Shown here in pieces: positions 46,740-56,479 of a stretch of DNA of 64,000 nt. The notes beneath the pieces were generated by a model. It saw only the letters and a program-made list of their open reading frames with translations, did not search any database and was not told the origin of the DNA. Position 1 is the stretch's first letter. Each line of letters opens with the position of its first letter. This stretch comes from Lactifluus volemus. Lineage: Eukaryota > Basidiomycota > Agaricomycetes > Russulales > Russulaceae. A program made the translations under genes and the position numbers. The DNA lies in assembly GCA_022376515.1 (NCBI GenBank), contig WTXI01000180.1, forward strand, positions 1 through 64,000, in the 5' to 3' direction.

Positions 46740-47515
46740 TCCCAATGGATGTAGACCCACCTGTGAAGTGGCAGAGAACGGGCGGTGCGTGCCCATTAAC
46801 CTTGTATGTGAATCACGATTTACATTCCGCATAGATTATTTACCCAATGCGCAGACGACCTCAACACCATCTCACTCCTCGACACCAGCGCGGGCGGCGG
46901 CGAGCACCCCACTTCGGACATCGACTAGATCATCTCAATCATAGGCGCAGTCACATCCACCGCAACATCATGATTCTACGACACGATCGCCGATAGAAAT
47001 TGTCCCACCATCCGCCGCACCTACATCGGCATCTATGACCCCTCCCGCTGCACACACATCCATATCACCCCACTCCGTTTTCGGTGGGCCCTCACCGACT
47101 TCGGCATTACACCCGTCGAATAAACTGGCGGATTGGACTCGATGTTTAATCCGCTCACTGCTCTAGCGCCTTCAAGGTTTGACCGTCTCGCGGCAATCCG
47201 TGCCGCCAAGGCTGCCATACAAAGCGGACAACAACAACAACTTGAGCGCAAATTGTCGGGTCACATTCGCTGCGGGCTCGGCCGGTGTCAGTGCAGGTTC
47301 CTCGACAGATAGTGAGTTCAAGCGCGGACTGGGCGGCAGCGGCTATGAGTAGTATTGGCAGTGGTAGCTCTGGGGGCGGTGCAGGAGGAGAGTACTGCCA
47401 CGGTTTTTGTTAAGATCGAGCGTCCATCGATGCGTGCTTCTTTGTTTCCCGCCGAGTATACAGTACCTGAAGGGTTCTGAATACATGAAACGTTGTAATT
47501 CTCGATTCTATAAGT
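46740..47515 (+). pseudogene. decayed copy of the SNKLAELDSMF gene piece
   Basis: Aligns at DNA level with 61320-62160 and partly with 58330-58850 (shared blocks such as TTACACCCGTCGAATAAACT and GTTTTCGGTGGGCCCTCACC). The reading frame is broken: after LHPSNKLADW the frame shifts and stops. It lies downstream of the subfamily II F-box gene, as the other two copies do, so it was duplicated with it. Its far end is interrupted by the transposon at 47518. Confidence 0.7.
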
Positions 47516-49077
47516 GTCATCAGAAAAAGTGACAGCCGGATATATGGAAATACATGACATCGTAATAGTTACAAGTCCGGATTTGCTAAGTATTGAAGAC
47601 TACAGTATATGCAGCCAAGAGTAGATTGAAAAAAAAGTCTCACACCACAATATATGAGATGGGGTCACACTGTATCTGACAAGCAGGTCTTGTTATCTGC
47701 CCTGCACTGGGCCAAGGGAATTGCAGTCACAATACAATGTGATACAGGACTTGCCGGTGACATTGGCATAGGGACAACAGAAATGTGGTCTCAATGTAAT
47801 GCACAAACTAAATTTCATCATGAATACAAGAAATGTGATACAGAATACTTTGGACTATGTCCTCTACATAGGACTACATTCAAAGGCATAGCATGTAGTA
47901 CTCATTGTCTGCGACCAAGTCTCGAGTCTGAGACTCCGCCGACTCGGAGCTTGCCTGCCAGTGCTGGGATGGCCCGGGTCACCCAAGCTTGCTCACTACG
48001 AGCTTCACACTTGGCCAACATCATTCTCTTTCATCTACTAGTATGTAGTGTCTCTTGTCACAGTCTGGAAGCTTGTAGTTTGTTTTTGAAAGTGATTCAT
48101 TCTCTGTCTTAACTCATAACTCAAGGGGAAGATTGCACGCGCTGGACCTACTACGGGCCCAAGCCACCAGACTAGTACTTTTCACTTTCTCCACTCCGGG
48201 CCGCCGGCCGTTGTAGCTCCCTTGAAACTTCACGCTCTCTTGCCCTCTTTCCCATGGCGCACCTCCCCACCCAAGCCACTTAGCCACTACCGATGAGGAC
48301 ACGTTGCCTCTATTTCAACTACCATGCTCACCACCGAAACCTCTTTTGCGTCCGCGATGGAGTTCTCGAGTACTCCGGCACTCTTCTTCCACCACGGCCA
48401 TCCGCCTCCAACATCCCTCTCCCAAGCTCGATGTCTGTGTCACCTCCTGCACCACCATCACTACTTCCCGCACGCAGGAGCGTGATATCGCTCTCCGAAG
48501 CACTCTTTTGATGAGTCATCCGGGTCGTCCGAAGTATCAGCTACGAGTACAAACACTGCAAGGCGCGCGGGATGGTGCACGGGCTCGTAGCTGCCCCGCA
48601 AGATGACGTGGATGCTGTTGTACATTGGAATCAGAGCATATATTAGCGCATATAGGTTGCTTTCGGGCTGCCTTACCCTCTGGTGCGTCGACGGAGCCCT
48701 CGAACTGTGTGATGGTGATACGTCTGACTTAGAACGGGTGGCCAAAGATGCTGAGACCAAAAGTGCGGCAGCCCTCAATGCTGCTGTTGAGCGGAGACCC
48801 TCTCTACCATTATCCACAGTTAGAGTCAGTCCCTTCTATGTTCTCCATTTATCCCTTGCAACTCAGCATCATTACAGCCTTCACGAGAGGACTCTGCCAG
48901 CAATGCTTCCCCCCCGTCAACTCCCCTACAGCATGTCAAACTTGGTTCAAGTTCCTGTCCTCCCACACCGGGCTCGCATCAGCCGGCCTTTCCCATGCAC
49001 TACATCCGAAGCAGCCAATCCAGACAGGAGGAGGAGAGGGGGGGGGGCGAAGGGCTTCGGGTTCGTGTCCGTCAGAG

Positions 49078-49254
49078 TCAGGTGAGGCTTCGCTCTTTAA
49101 CGAACGGCTTGTCGAAGAGTAGATTTTCGGGCCTTCGTTCTTCGTCGTCCTTGTTGACATCATCACCACCCAACAGCGCCTCTGTACCTGGAGGCACGGC
49201 TGATTCGCTTTTTGGCCTATGCTTGCGCTGACGTTTACGAGCGTGCTTGCCCAT
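49078..49254 (-). pseudogene. captured N-terminal gene piece (basic/acidic protein)
   Basis: ATG at 49254 starts a 58-residue frame, MGKHARKRQRKHRPKSESAV then GTEALLGGDDVNKDDEERRP and LLFDKPFVKERSLT. The start and the mix of basic and acidic residues look like the N terminus of a nuclear or nucleolar protein. I do not recognise it. It points opposite to the SLA2 piece, so it is probably a second capture. The stop may simply be the point where the captured exon ends. Confidence 0.45.
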
Positions 49255-49659
49255 TACTTGTCACAGAGTGTCGAGTCGAGCATGGATTTTTCGAACCCGG
49301 CCCGCGTTGTTCCGTCCCAAGTCGATGTTCCGGTCTTTCCCGCTGTGAATCGTATCTTTATCTTGATCTCCACAACAATTTTATGACTGGTTTGCGCTGA
49401 TAGATGGCTCAGTGGCGCATAGCCAGGAGGCACACTTGCGACAGGCTTGTCGGCCGCATCGATCAGGTCGATACAGAAGTTGCGAGTACGTTGGATAGGC
49501 AGAAAAGCGTGGAGGAGGGCGGTAAAAGTCTGCAAGACGCAAGTCAAAAGTTCGTTGGATGAGCGGGTGCGTATTGCCTTCCTCACACATCTTTCGGACG
49601 CATAGAGGAGCTTGATATTTGTGTCGTCATTTTACAAGATCAACTGGTGGAGTTGCAAA

Positions 49660-50100
49660 CAGCTATGCTACACACTCGAACTCGTCGACCGCAAACAACG
49701 TATGAGCGTCGCGATGTGCAATAACAGCGAAGTTTGCGGTGCGCTCACGAAGCTATCCGAATCGGTCGAGGCGATCATCCCCAAGGGCAAGTCTCTCGCT
49801 AACGCCAACGGGGACATTGGCGATCTCGTCGAACAAGAAATGGTCGGCGCCACAAGGGCGATCGAGGCTGCGACGCAACGCCTTCAACAGTTCATGGCGC
49901 GTCCGCACGACTCGACGCACTTCTCCACAATCGATCTGCAAGTCCACAACTCGACCCTAGCCGCCGCTCTGGCGATCACCAACGCGATCGCGCGTCTGAT
50001 CAAAGCGGGGACCGACTCGCAGCAAGATATCGTCGTGCAGGGCAAGGATGCCAACTCGACCCAACAATTTTACAAGCGAAACAATCGGTGGACCGAGGGG
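49660..50100 (+). pseudogene. SLA2: captured fragment of SLA2/END4 (I/LWEQ actin-binding protein)
   Basis: Reads TLELVDRKQRMSVAMCNNSE, ALTKLSESVEAIIPKGKSLA, NGDIGDLVEQEMVGATRAIE, TLAAALAITNAIARLIKAGT and QQFYKRNNRWTEG. This is the start of the I/LWEQ (THATCH) domain of Sla2/End4/HIP1R-type proteins, which link the endocytic coat to actin. Only the leading part of the domain is present; after RWTEG the sequence departs from the family (MTLGYFQELRM...) and stops at 50185. Both ends of the homology lie inside a transposon with Plavaka ends. It cannot encode a working Sla2, but could give rise to a fusion peptide or antisense/siRNA against the host gene. Confidence 0.82.
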
Positions 50101-50857
50101 ATGACCTTGGGATACTTTCAGGAACTGAGAATGCGATGCGCCTGCTCAATCACCCTGGTGAGTCGCCCGTTCTCCAGACGTTCTTAATAATCTAATCTGT
50201 CTGTTCCAAGCTTCATCAACCGTTGCCTAATACGTGTTCTCCTTTGTCAGCGGTGTGGGTAGTGCCATCTCCCTAATCATCCTGCAGACAAAGAGCTCAA
50301 GTGGGAGGAGGAACACCATGTAAGTGCAAATTGTTCTCGACATGAGGTTTCTGTTTGTGGATCCTAGGCATGCTGTGGATGCCCCACCTTCCTTAATGAG
50401 ATGAATTATTTGTTCTGCAATTATATCATGATGTCTGGCCTGAAACATGCTTATTTTGAGATGTAACACAAAACTGTACTAGCAAATTGTTGTACATGGC
50501 AGTACATGAGTCAAGCTCAATACATTCCCATACAGTAGAGATTCACAATGTACTCAAGTATATTCTAATAAATGGTAATACATGGTCTGCATCAACTACA
50601 TTTCAATGTCAGCCGTTTCACAATGCATTCTGTTGCAGGACTGGCAAGACATACAACAAATGTGGTATTATATATCATAATACATAATTATATAGTGGGC
50701 CATCTTTTTTTCTGACGGTCTTGGGCTAAATCTTAATAACACAGAAAATCGAATCAAAAATACCTTGTTTTTTTGGTGTGCATCTGAGTCCACCACATGA
50801 GGCCAAAGTGCTGTCTCAACTTCATCTCCACTAGTGTCCCCCCTCTCGAGTCCCGAA

Positions 50858-51243
50858 ATGTCCGATTTTTCATTGACCACTGCTTTTGCACGCCTAGAGA
50901 ACAAGCTGAGGCGCACGACGTGGTGAGTCCCAAACCTCTATGTTCGCATTTCGTGCACCAAATTTTGAACCAGAAAAACACGCCATCAAAAAACCACTGG
51001 CATTTGCCTATCTCTGTCCTCAACGATGACGTCCTTCTCCACAGATTCTATATCCACCGACTTCATATTGAAGACGAAGACAACACGGAGTGTCAGATAT
51101 CCGCTTTGGGACTACCAACGTTGGTGGTACAAACTGGCGCATGTTTCCACTGGCAGATAGTGGCAGAGTCTCATACTTGCAGCACCATCTCTAGTCGAAC
51201 TTCACCTAGTGTGTGCCAGTGGCTTTCTCACTCTGATCACGAC
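50858..51243 (+). pseudogene. 5' fragment of a subfamily II F-box gene
   Basis: Exon 1 (MSDFSLTTAFARLENKL), a GTGAGT...CAG intron, then LNDDVLLHRFYIHRLHIEDE and WWYKLAHV are present, but the frame shifts at the SRRWRS motif (insertion CACTGGCAGATAG near 51147) and homology ends near 51240 (VCASG...). It also lacks nine bases in exon 1. It directly follows the Plavaka derivative, in the position where the next F-box unit is expected. Confidence 0.8.
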
Positions 51244-51897
51244 CAATGATCGAAATGAGCATATTTAGTCCAAAGTATTGCGTATACATGTTAAACAACA
51301 CTTTGAACTAAATCTCATCGATATATAAGAAATATTTTTGTTCATGATTGCAAGCGTTGTTAATCTGCACAACATAAGTCAATCAATTCCAAAAAGAACC
51401 ACATATTGCACTTACCGAATCCCTCAACAGTCCTATGACAAGCGCGAGGTTTTCCAAGTCATTGCCCAAACTGATGTCTTTTCCATGTTGGAACTCCCCC
51501 GCAATGGTGACATTTCCCAATGCATCAGGGCCCCTGTAAATAAAAGGCATCCACTGTTCCCCCGAGGTAAACCATCCACGCAAAAGAGATAGACTTGCAT
51601 GGATACAGGTGATTAATAAATCAGGCTAAACGATGGGCAAAACGATGGGCACCTTTGTTGCTTGCAATACGATGCGGCCGTGATCGTTGCTTGGGGGCGA
51701 GCCTCATATAGGTTATTTTTCTCGGTACAAATGATAATCAGAGTATCCGGCATGTTTTTCGGCGCAGTGAGTGCATGAATTGGACTGCTACGCAAACGGT
51801 CTGAAACAGATGAAAAACAGTGATAGAGAGAATAAAGAGTGCGCTTACTAGAGAACAGTCCAGGGGAAACACGGACCAACACGAAATCAACCAGTCC

Positions 51898-53323
51898 AGC
51901 GATCAGTTCCGACCTTTGGCCGGAGACAATACCTTCTGCCCCTGCAATGACGTCCCCTTCACGCCCACACTCTCACCACTACACTCAGGCCCTCCCACAC
52001 CGGCCCCCATCCACCACTACTCCATTAACCATGTCCTCTTTAACTGCCGCCTCCACTCTGACCATCGTGCCTCCACTATTGCGGGGATCTCCTCACAGTA
52101 CCTCTTCTCCACTGAAGCAGGTGGCCGACGTCTAGCCCAATTCCTACTCCTCTCACAACAAGGCCTCCGGCCCCTCCCACCCCGCCCCGACCCCCCTTGA
52201 ATGATTCCGGCCCCGGCCGCGCTCCCTTCTGTCTAGCCTCCTCTTATTATACTCCTCCTTTCTCCCCTTCTCTTATACCTTTTTTTTTTTTTTTTTTTTT
52301 TTTTTTGTGAAGCGATGTATTAGGTAGTTGAAGATAGTAACTAAGTTACCTAACAGCACTACACTAATGCGCTGGAGCGGGCCGTGCGGCCCGAAACCCG
52401 AAGGAGGACAAAAATGCGTTTATGCACACCCCTGGTATGGGGTAGTGTGGGACTCATTGGCGGTGTGACCGTTGGTACTACCCACTAAAAACCTCTTTTC
52501 GTGTTGTCTAGGCAGGACTGGGTCCTGGATGCTTTGGAGGGGGGGGCATCATCCCGGGAGTGTTTGTTTCAGTTTGTCGCAGTTTGGTTATGGCGAAACG
52601 CGGCGCTCAAGTCTTATCTTTGGTCTGTTTGGTTTGCTCCTAGCTGGGTTTCGTTCTACGAGACTACGAGAAGGTCTCGTCTCGTGTTATCCATTCTGGG
52701 CTTAGGTTCCGATTCTGTTTTTCTAGGGCGTTTTCCCATGTGTTTTTGATTAAGGTGAGCGTTTCGTTTGTGCGGGATATCTTCGTTGCCAGGATTTTGT
52801 CTTCGATTAGTCGTTTATTGATCTTCTTTGTCCAGCGTTTTTTGACTTCCTGGGGTGAGTGTTGGGTTTCTTGTATAACCCTATCGCATCTTAACACCCA
52901 TATCAGGTGGGTTGCCTCGGACCACAGGATCTGGAGTAGGCGGGATGCCCCTCTTGTGTGGGGTGTTCTCGGCGTGGCCGCTTCGGGCCCTTCCTCCCTT
53001 TGGTTGTTCTGAGGGCTGTATGATAGGAGACCGCAGCCCAGTGCGGTTCCTAGCGTTACGGGTGGCCAGGTCTGGTCGTTGTGTGGCCACATTTCTCGGG
53101 CGTGGTTCCAGATTTGTTGTCTTGTGGGGTGTTGGCACTCTGTTAGTATGTGTTCCATTGATTCTATCACGTCGCATGTTGGGCACATGGCTCTTTCCCT
53201 TCTCTTATACCTTGTTTCCTTACTTGCGTCTCCGATTGGATAGTACCTTGTACAGAGTAACTTAGTCTTGTCGCAATATACGCGGGGACTATAAACCCCA
53301 ATTCAAAAAAAAAAAAAAAAAAA
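51898..53323 (+). mobile_element. 5'-truncated LINE (outer), host of a second LINE
   Basis: Flanked by a perfect 15-bp target duplication GAAATCAACCAGTCC (51883-51897 and 53324-53338) and ending in a poly(A) run at 53305-53323. Only the ORF2 C-terminal end remains: a zinc-knuckle-like CPCN ... HVLFNC segment, RPLPPRPDPP, stop at about 52200. Its 3' untranslated region is interrupted at 52265-52281 by another LINE and resumes at about 53214. The duplication interrupts the exon encoding SFSGLVDF of the minus-strand gene. Confidence 0.87.
52282..53196 (-). mobile_element. 5'-truncated LINE (inner) nested in the outer LINE
   Basis: Minus-oriented; its poly(A) is the T run from about 52281. The target duplication CCCTTCTCTTATACCT flanks it (52265-52280 and 53197-53212). 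The open frame 53188-52664 (174 residues) begins at a CCHC knuckle (MCPTCDVIESMEHILTECQH) and is the extreme C terminus of a Tad-like ORF2. The sequence differs from both other LINE ends in the window, so it is a third LINE family. Confidence 0.87.
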
Positions 53324-53989
53324 GAAATCAACCAGTCCGCTGAATGAACGGTTGCCAGAATCCATTTTTTTAATAAAAGTTGCTGTGACGGGAAATTCAG
53401 GGATTACTTCAACCCGCGATGTTGTACTGTGCAACGTTGAAATGACATGCAGCAAGATAATGTTGGTCAATATCCGACCACCGGCCTCGGTCTTAAAAGG
53501 GAGAAGGCATGAAATGGGATGGGATGTACTCCAGCAGCTGACATTGACTTACCCCAAGAGGGACACTGCTGCGGATGAACCTGACATGTTGAGAGGTGGT
53601 TTCAAAGGATAGACCACTGGCTGTAGGGATGGACACGGGTTAGGGTATACCCACCGGGTTTGCGGGTAGGGTATCCACGGGCCGGGGTCTCGGGTATCAA
53701 TCTTGCCGGCCCGCACCAAACCCGTACCCCAGACCACGGGACCCGGACCCGCAGCCACGGTTTTTGACCTCCACATGTGCATTGCACAACACTACATAGC
53801 ATTAAATATTACTAGACTAGTGACAATTTATCTAAGACATGAGAGCCAGAGCTAGCATAATCGGCATCCTTAAATAAATATCTCGAAAGGTGGCCCACTA
53901 TGATGCTTGGCCCTGGAAGCGGTACAGGGAGCGTGGCTGCACCGCAGCAGTGGGGGGTGGGGCGGGGGCAAGAACATGAAGTGGGGATG

Positions 53990-54605
53990 CCATGGCACAC
54001 ACCAGTCGCTGGCGTCAGGTGCTCGGGCAGTCGCAAGGGCGCTGCCAGCGCTATCCTGCCAAAGAAGTCGACGCGGTTCGACTCTGAGTCCGGAAGCGGC
54101 GGGGGAAGGGAGGAGGGCACGCTTGGGCAGTCGCAACGGCGCTTCCAGCGTGATCCTGCCAAAGAAGTCGACGCGGTGCGACTCTGAGTCCGGAAGCGGC
54201 GGGGGAAGCGGTAGAGGGGAGGAGGGCGTGCCACACATCGGTCCCAGGCGTCAGGCGCTCTGGCGGTCGCAACGGCGCCGCCAGCGCGATCCTGACGCCA
54301 AGGACGTCGACGCAGTGCAACTCTGAGTCAGGAAGCAGCGGGGGAAGCGGTAGAGGGGAGGAGGCCGTGCCAGATGCCAGTCGCAGGCATCAGGCGCTTG
54401 GGCAGTCACAACGGCAGCGCTAGCACGATCCTGACGCTTGCGACGTCGACGCGGTGCGAGTTCGAGTCTGGAAGCAGCTGGGGAAGTGGTAGAGGGAAGG
54501 AGGCCATGCCCCATGCCAGTCGCAGGCGTCAGGCGCTCGGGCGGTCGCAACGGCGCCGCCAGCGCGATCCTGACGCCAAGGACGTCGATGTGGTGCGATG
54601 GGCTC
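53990..54605 (+). repeat. GC-rich tandem repeat, five imperfect units
   Basis: Units of roughly 100-140 bases share GTCGCAGGCGTCAGGCGCT, then GGTCGCAACGGCGCCGCCAG, CGCGATCCTGACGCC and an AGTC(C/T)GGAAGC(A/G)GC block. Cores are at about 54003, 54121 (partial), 54238, 54377 and 54517. Open frames across this region on both strands are a by-product of the repeat and its composition. Confidence 0.8.
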
Positions 54606-54821
54606 CCTTCAGCGTCGACGCGAGGCCATCCATCGAAGGGGATGAGGGGGAATGAAGGGGGAGCCAGGAAATGGAATCTGAAGAAGAAAGCTTCACAAAA
54701 GTCAGAAAAATCAGAAGGTGGAAGAGTGAAGGCAGCGTACCTAGCAACGCCTGATGGGAAGCACCCTTCAAGCGTCCCAACGTCCCTCCAACGCGACGAT
54801 AACAAGAGGCAGAGGCAAAGC

Positions 54822-54855
<34 letters not shown>

Positions 54856-55106
54856 CCAGCAGAGGAGAGGTGCTCCAAAAGACGATGTGCCGGAAAACAA
54901 CCAGAAAACTAAGCACAGTGTTGATGGTGAAGGCAGTGGCAAGGTGAGAAAGGATTGCGGGCGAACAAAAAGAACCACGACAGAGGGAGGCGACAGGGGG
55001 AGGCGACAGAGGGAAGGCGCGACACGCACGAACGAAAAATCAAAGGCAGTTGAGGTAAGCGGCAATGCAGCTATTGAAGTGAGCTGTAGGAGTGCCAGCA
55101 GTTCTA

Positions 55107-55187
55107 GCATCAATGGTGTAATGGTAAACTCATAGTTTTCCTATATTGCTGCGTGCACAGGTCGGGGGTTCGAATCCGCATCTGTGC
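55107..55187 (+). ncRNA. tRNA-like sequence / SINE-type Pol III promoter
   Basis: A good A box (TGGTGTAATGG at 55114) and a perfect B box (GGTTCGAATCC at 55167) are spaced as in a tRNA. A cloverleaf is only partly possible: the acceptor GCATCAA pairs poorly with TCTGTGC, and the T stem has mismatches. The A box resembles tRNA-Glu/Gly. It is most likely a decayed tRNA or a tRNA-derived SINE head carried in the hAT-like element, not a working tRNA. Confidence 0.55.
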
Positions 55188-55672
55188 AATTGTCAGGAAG
55201 CGTGCTATTGGATGATTATGTGAGTAACTGTGAGAATATCTTACCTAGAATTGATTGGATTAGTAATCTGGGGCTGCTGGTATGATTATTGTATTTATTT
55301 ATTTATTTCAGCCCATACCCTTATCAATTAGGCATGGGTTTTATCTGATACCCACAGCCTTACCTGAGGGTTACCCGTACCCGTGCCTGGGGTACGGGTT
55401 TTTCAGGGGTAGGGGTATGGGTACCTCTGGAGATACCCCAGGGTTACCCACGTCCATCACTAACTGGCTGTAGCGTCAGCCTTCCCCTCATCCTCAATCT
55501 CACTCCGTTTATGTTCGGACAGCAAGAGATCACAATAACAACGTAAACCGACGTCATGAGGGGTAGTAATATCAGCATTCTGGAACAGTATATGCTGAGC
55601 GCTGAGGTATGGGTGAACAACTAATGTATCTTGGGAAGACATGAGATGGGATGGGAAGAAGAGCAGCCACAA

Positions 55673-56479
55673 GTGGTTTCGTCCGGGCCGCGAGTTGCAC
55701 GTGAGCGGTGTGATACACTAGTACTCATAGCTACATGTTGCTGAATATAGATGCTGATCTTTTTCTTAAAAACGTACAGTAGGTATACGCAGAGGTGGCG
55801 AGATAATTCGATGATAGTCGGAAGGCATTACACCCATAGTAGGTCACTGATTTTCCCATTTCGTGTTTAACAGTACAGTGCCAGCGTAGAAGAACCAAGG
55901 GAAGAACTAGAGCCGCTGCGGCAGCCATCACCTCGTTCTAAAGTACATTCCAGAAATATGTTCTTGAATCACATCGGAAGATATATCTCCTTACTTCAAG
56001 TTGCATGCCAGTGGTATTCTGGGGCACTCCATCTTGCTGGTGCAAGCGATCGAAACATTCTTTGCACTGCAATTGCTCTCGTGTGGTTTTCTCATAAGCA
56101 ATGCCTTTGGCTCGCTTGTAACCTCAGGCTTGCCTCAGGTATTCTCAGAGGGATGCAGGGGAAATTGGGCCATGCCGGCGGCCACGTGCAGAGGAGGTCT
56201 GTCACTCTCGTGCAAGCTGCACGAGAATCACAAGAATTATCCCTCACATTAATTATCTCAGGACCCCCCTACTTTACGCTGGGAGTCGGGAAGGCAGCTC
56301 GTCCAGTCTTCTGCACCCCTATTCGTAGCACGCATTCACGGACAGGGGGATATTCCGCGCGTCACCGGCCTCAGGCCCGGAAACCGGTACGTCTTTTCCT
56401 TTTCTTCCCCTTCCTTCCCAAGATTGTCAGAGTTCGTCCCCACCCGCGGCAGAAGACCCCTCTGCCCTACTTCAAGCCT
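55673..56479. other. intergenic between the head-to-head gene pair
   Basis: About 800 bases upstream of both PD-(D/E)XK-like copies. Open frames here are short and without support. Presumed former bidirectional promoter. Confidence 0.4.

Larger units (their letters stand above)
47518..50717 (-). mobile_element. 3.2-kb non-autonomous Plavaka derivative with captured gene pieces
   Basis: Starts CATCAGAAAAAGTGACAGCC and ends with the reverse complement of a CGTCAGAAAAAA end, flanked by GT on both sides (47516-47517, 50718-50719). Its first ~490 bases match the right terminal region of the 13.6-kb element, and its last ~400 the left terminal region, both inverted. Orthologous spacer DNA at 58830 and 62165 gives the empty site, supporting the 2-bp duplication. 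There is no transposase. The interior (48.0-50.2 kb) carries a plus-strand piece of SLA2/END4 and a minus-strand gene-like piece, so this is a Pack-type element. It should be mobilised by the 13.6-kb element's transposase, by inference from shared ends. Confidence 0.88.
53624..55462. mobile_element. 1.84-kb hAT-like non-autonomous element
   Basis: A perfect 8-bp target duplication ACTGGCTG (53616-53623, 55463-55470) flanks ends that begin TAGGGATGGACACGGGT and, from the right, TAGTGATGGACGTGGGT. An 8-bp duplication with TAG-G/TGATGG termini fits the hAT superfamily. Subterminal regions are packed with GGGTA/CCCGTACC motifs on both sides. No transposase was recognised; the interior holds a GC-rich tandem repeat and a tRNA-like Pol III promoter. 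It interrupts the minus-strand PD-(D/E)XK-like pseudogene between codons for ADATA and SGLSF. Confidence 0.88.
51383..55672 (-). pseudogene. minus-strand copy of the PD-(D/E)XK-like gene, destroyed by three insertions
   Basis: Pieces in gene order on the minus strand: 55672-55471 (VVHPYLSAQHILF ... EGKADATA), [hAT-like element], 53623-53339 (LSFETTSQHVRFIRSS, RVEVIPEFPVTATF, NRSFSGLVDF), [LINE carrying a second LINE], 51897-51383 (VLVRVSPGLFSS, TLIIICTEKNNLYEARPQAT, AASYCKQQ, GWFTSGEQWMPFIYRGPDAL, SLGNDLENLALVIGLLRDS). Each piece matches the intact plus-strand copy at 56480-57567 in order, including intron positions. The insertions interrupt exons, so no full product is possible. Confidence 0.82.

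Noticed and set aside
48603..49122. Plus-strand frames in the Plavaka derivative left of the SLA2 piece
   Set aside because: Several frames are open at once and none gives a recognisable protein; only the minus-strand frame with ATG at 49254 looked coherent.
54251..55113. Long overlapping open frames on both strands in the hAT-like element
   Set aside because: They arise from the GC-rich tandem repeat and purine-rich tract (AGGAGGAGG...); no transposase motif was found.
55107..55187. Functional nuclear tRNA gene
   Set aside because: A and B boxes are good, but acceptor and T-stem pairing is poor and it sits inside a transposon; annotated only as tRNA-like.
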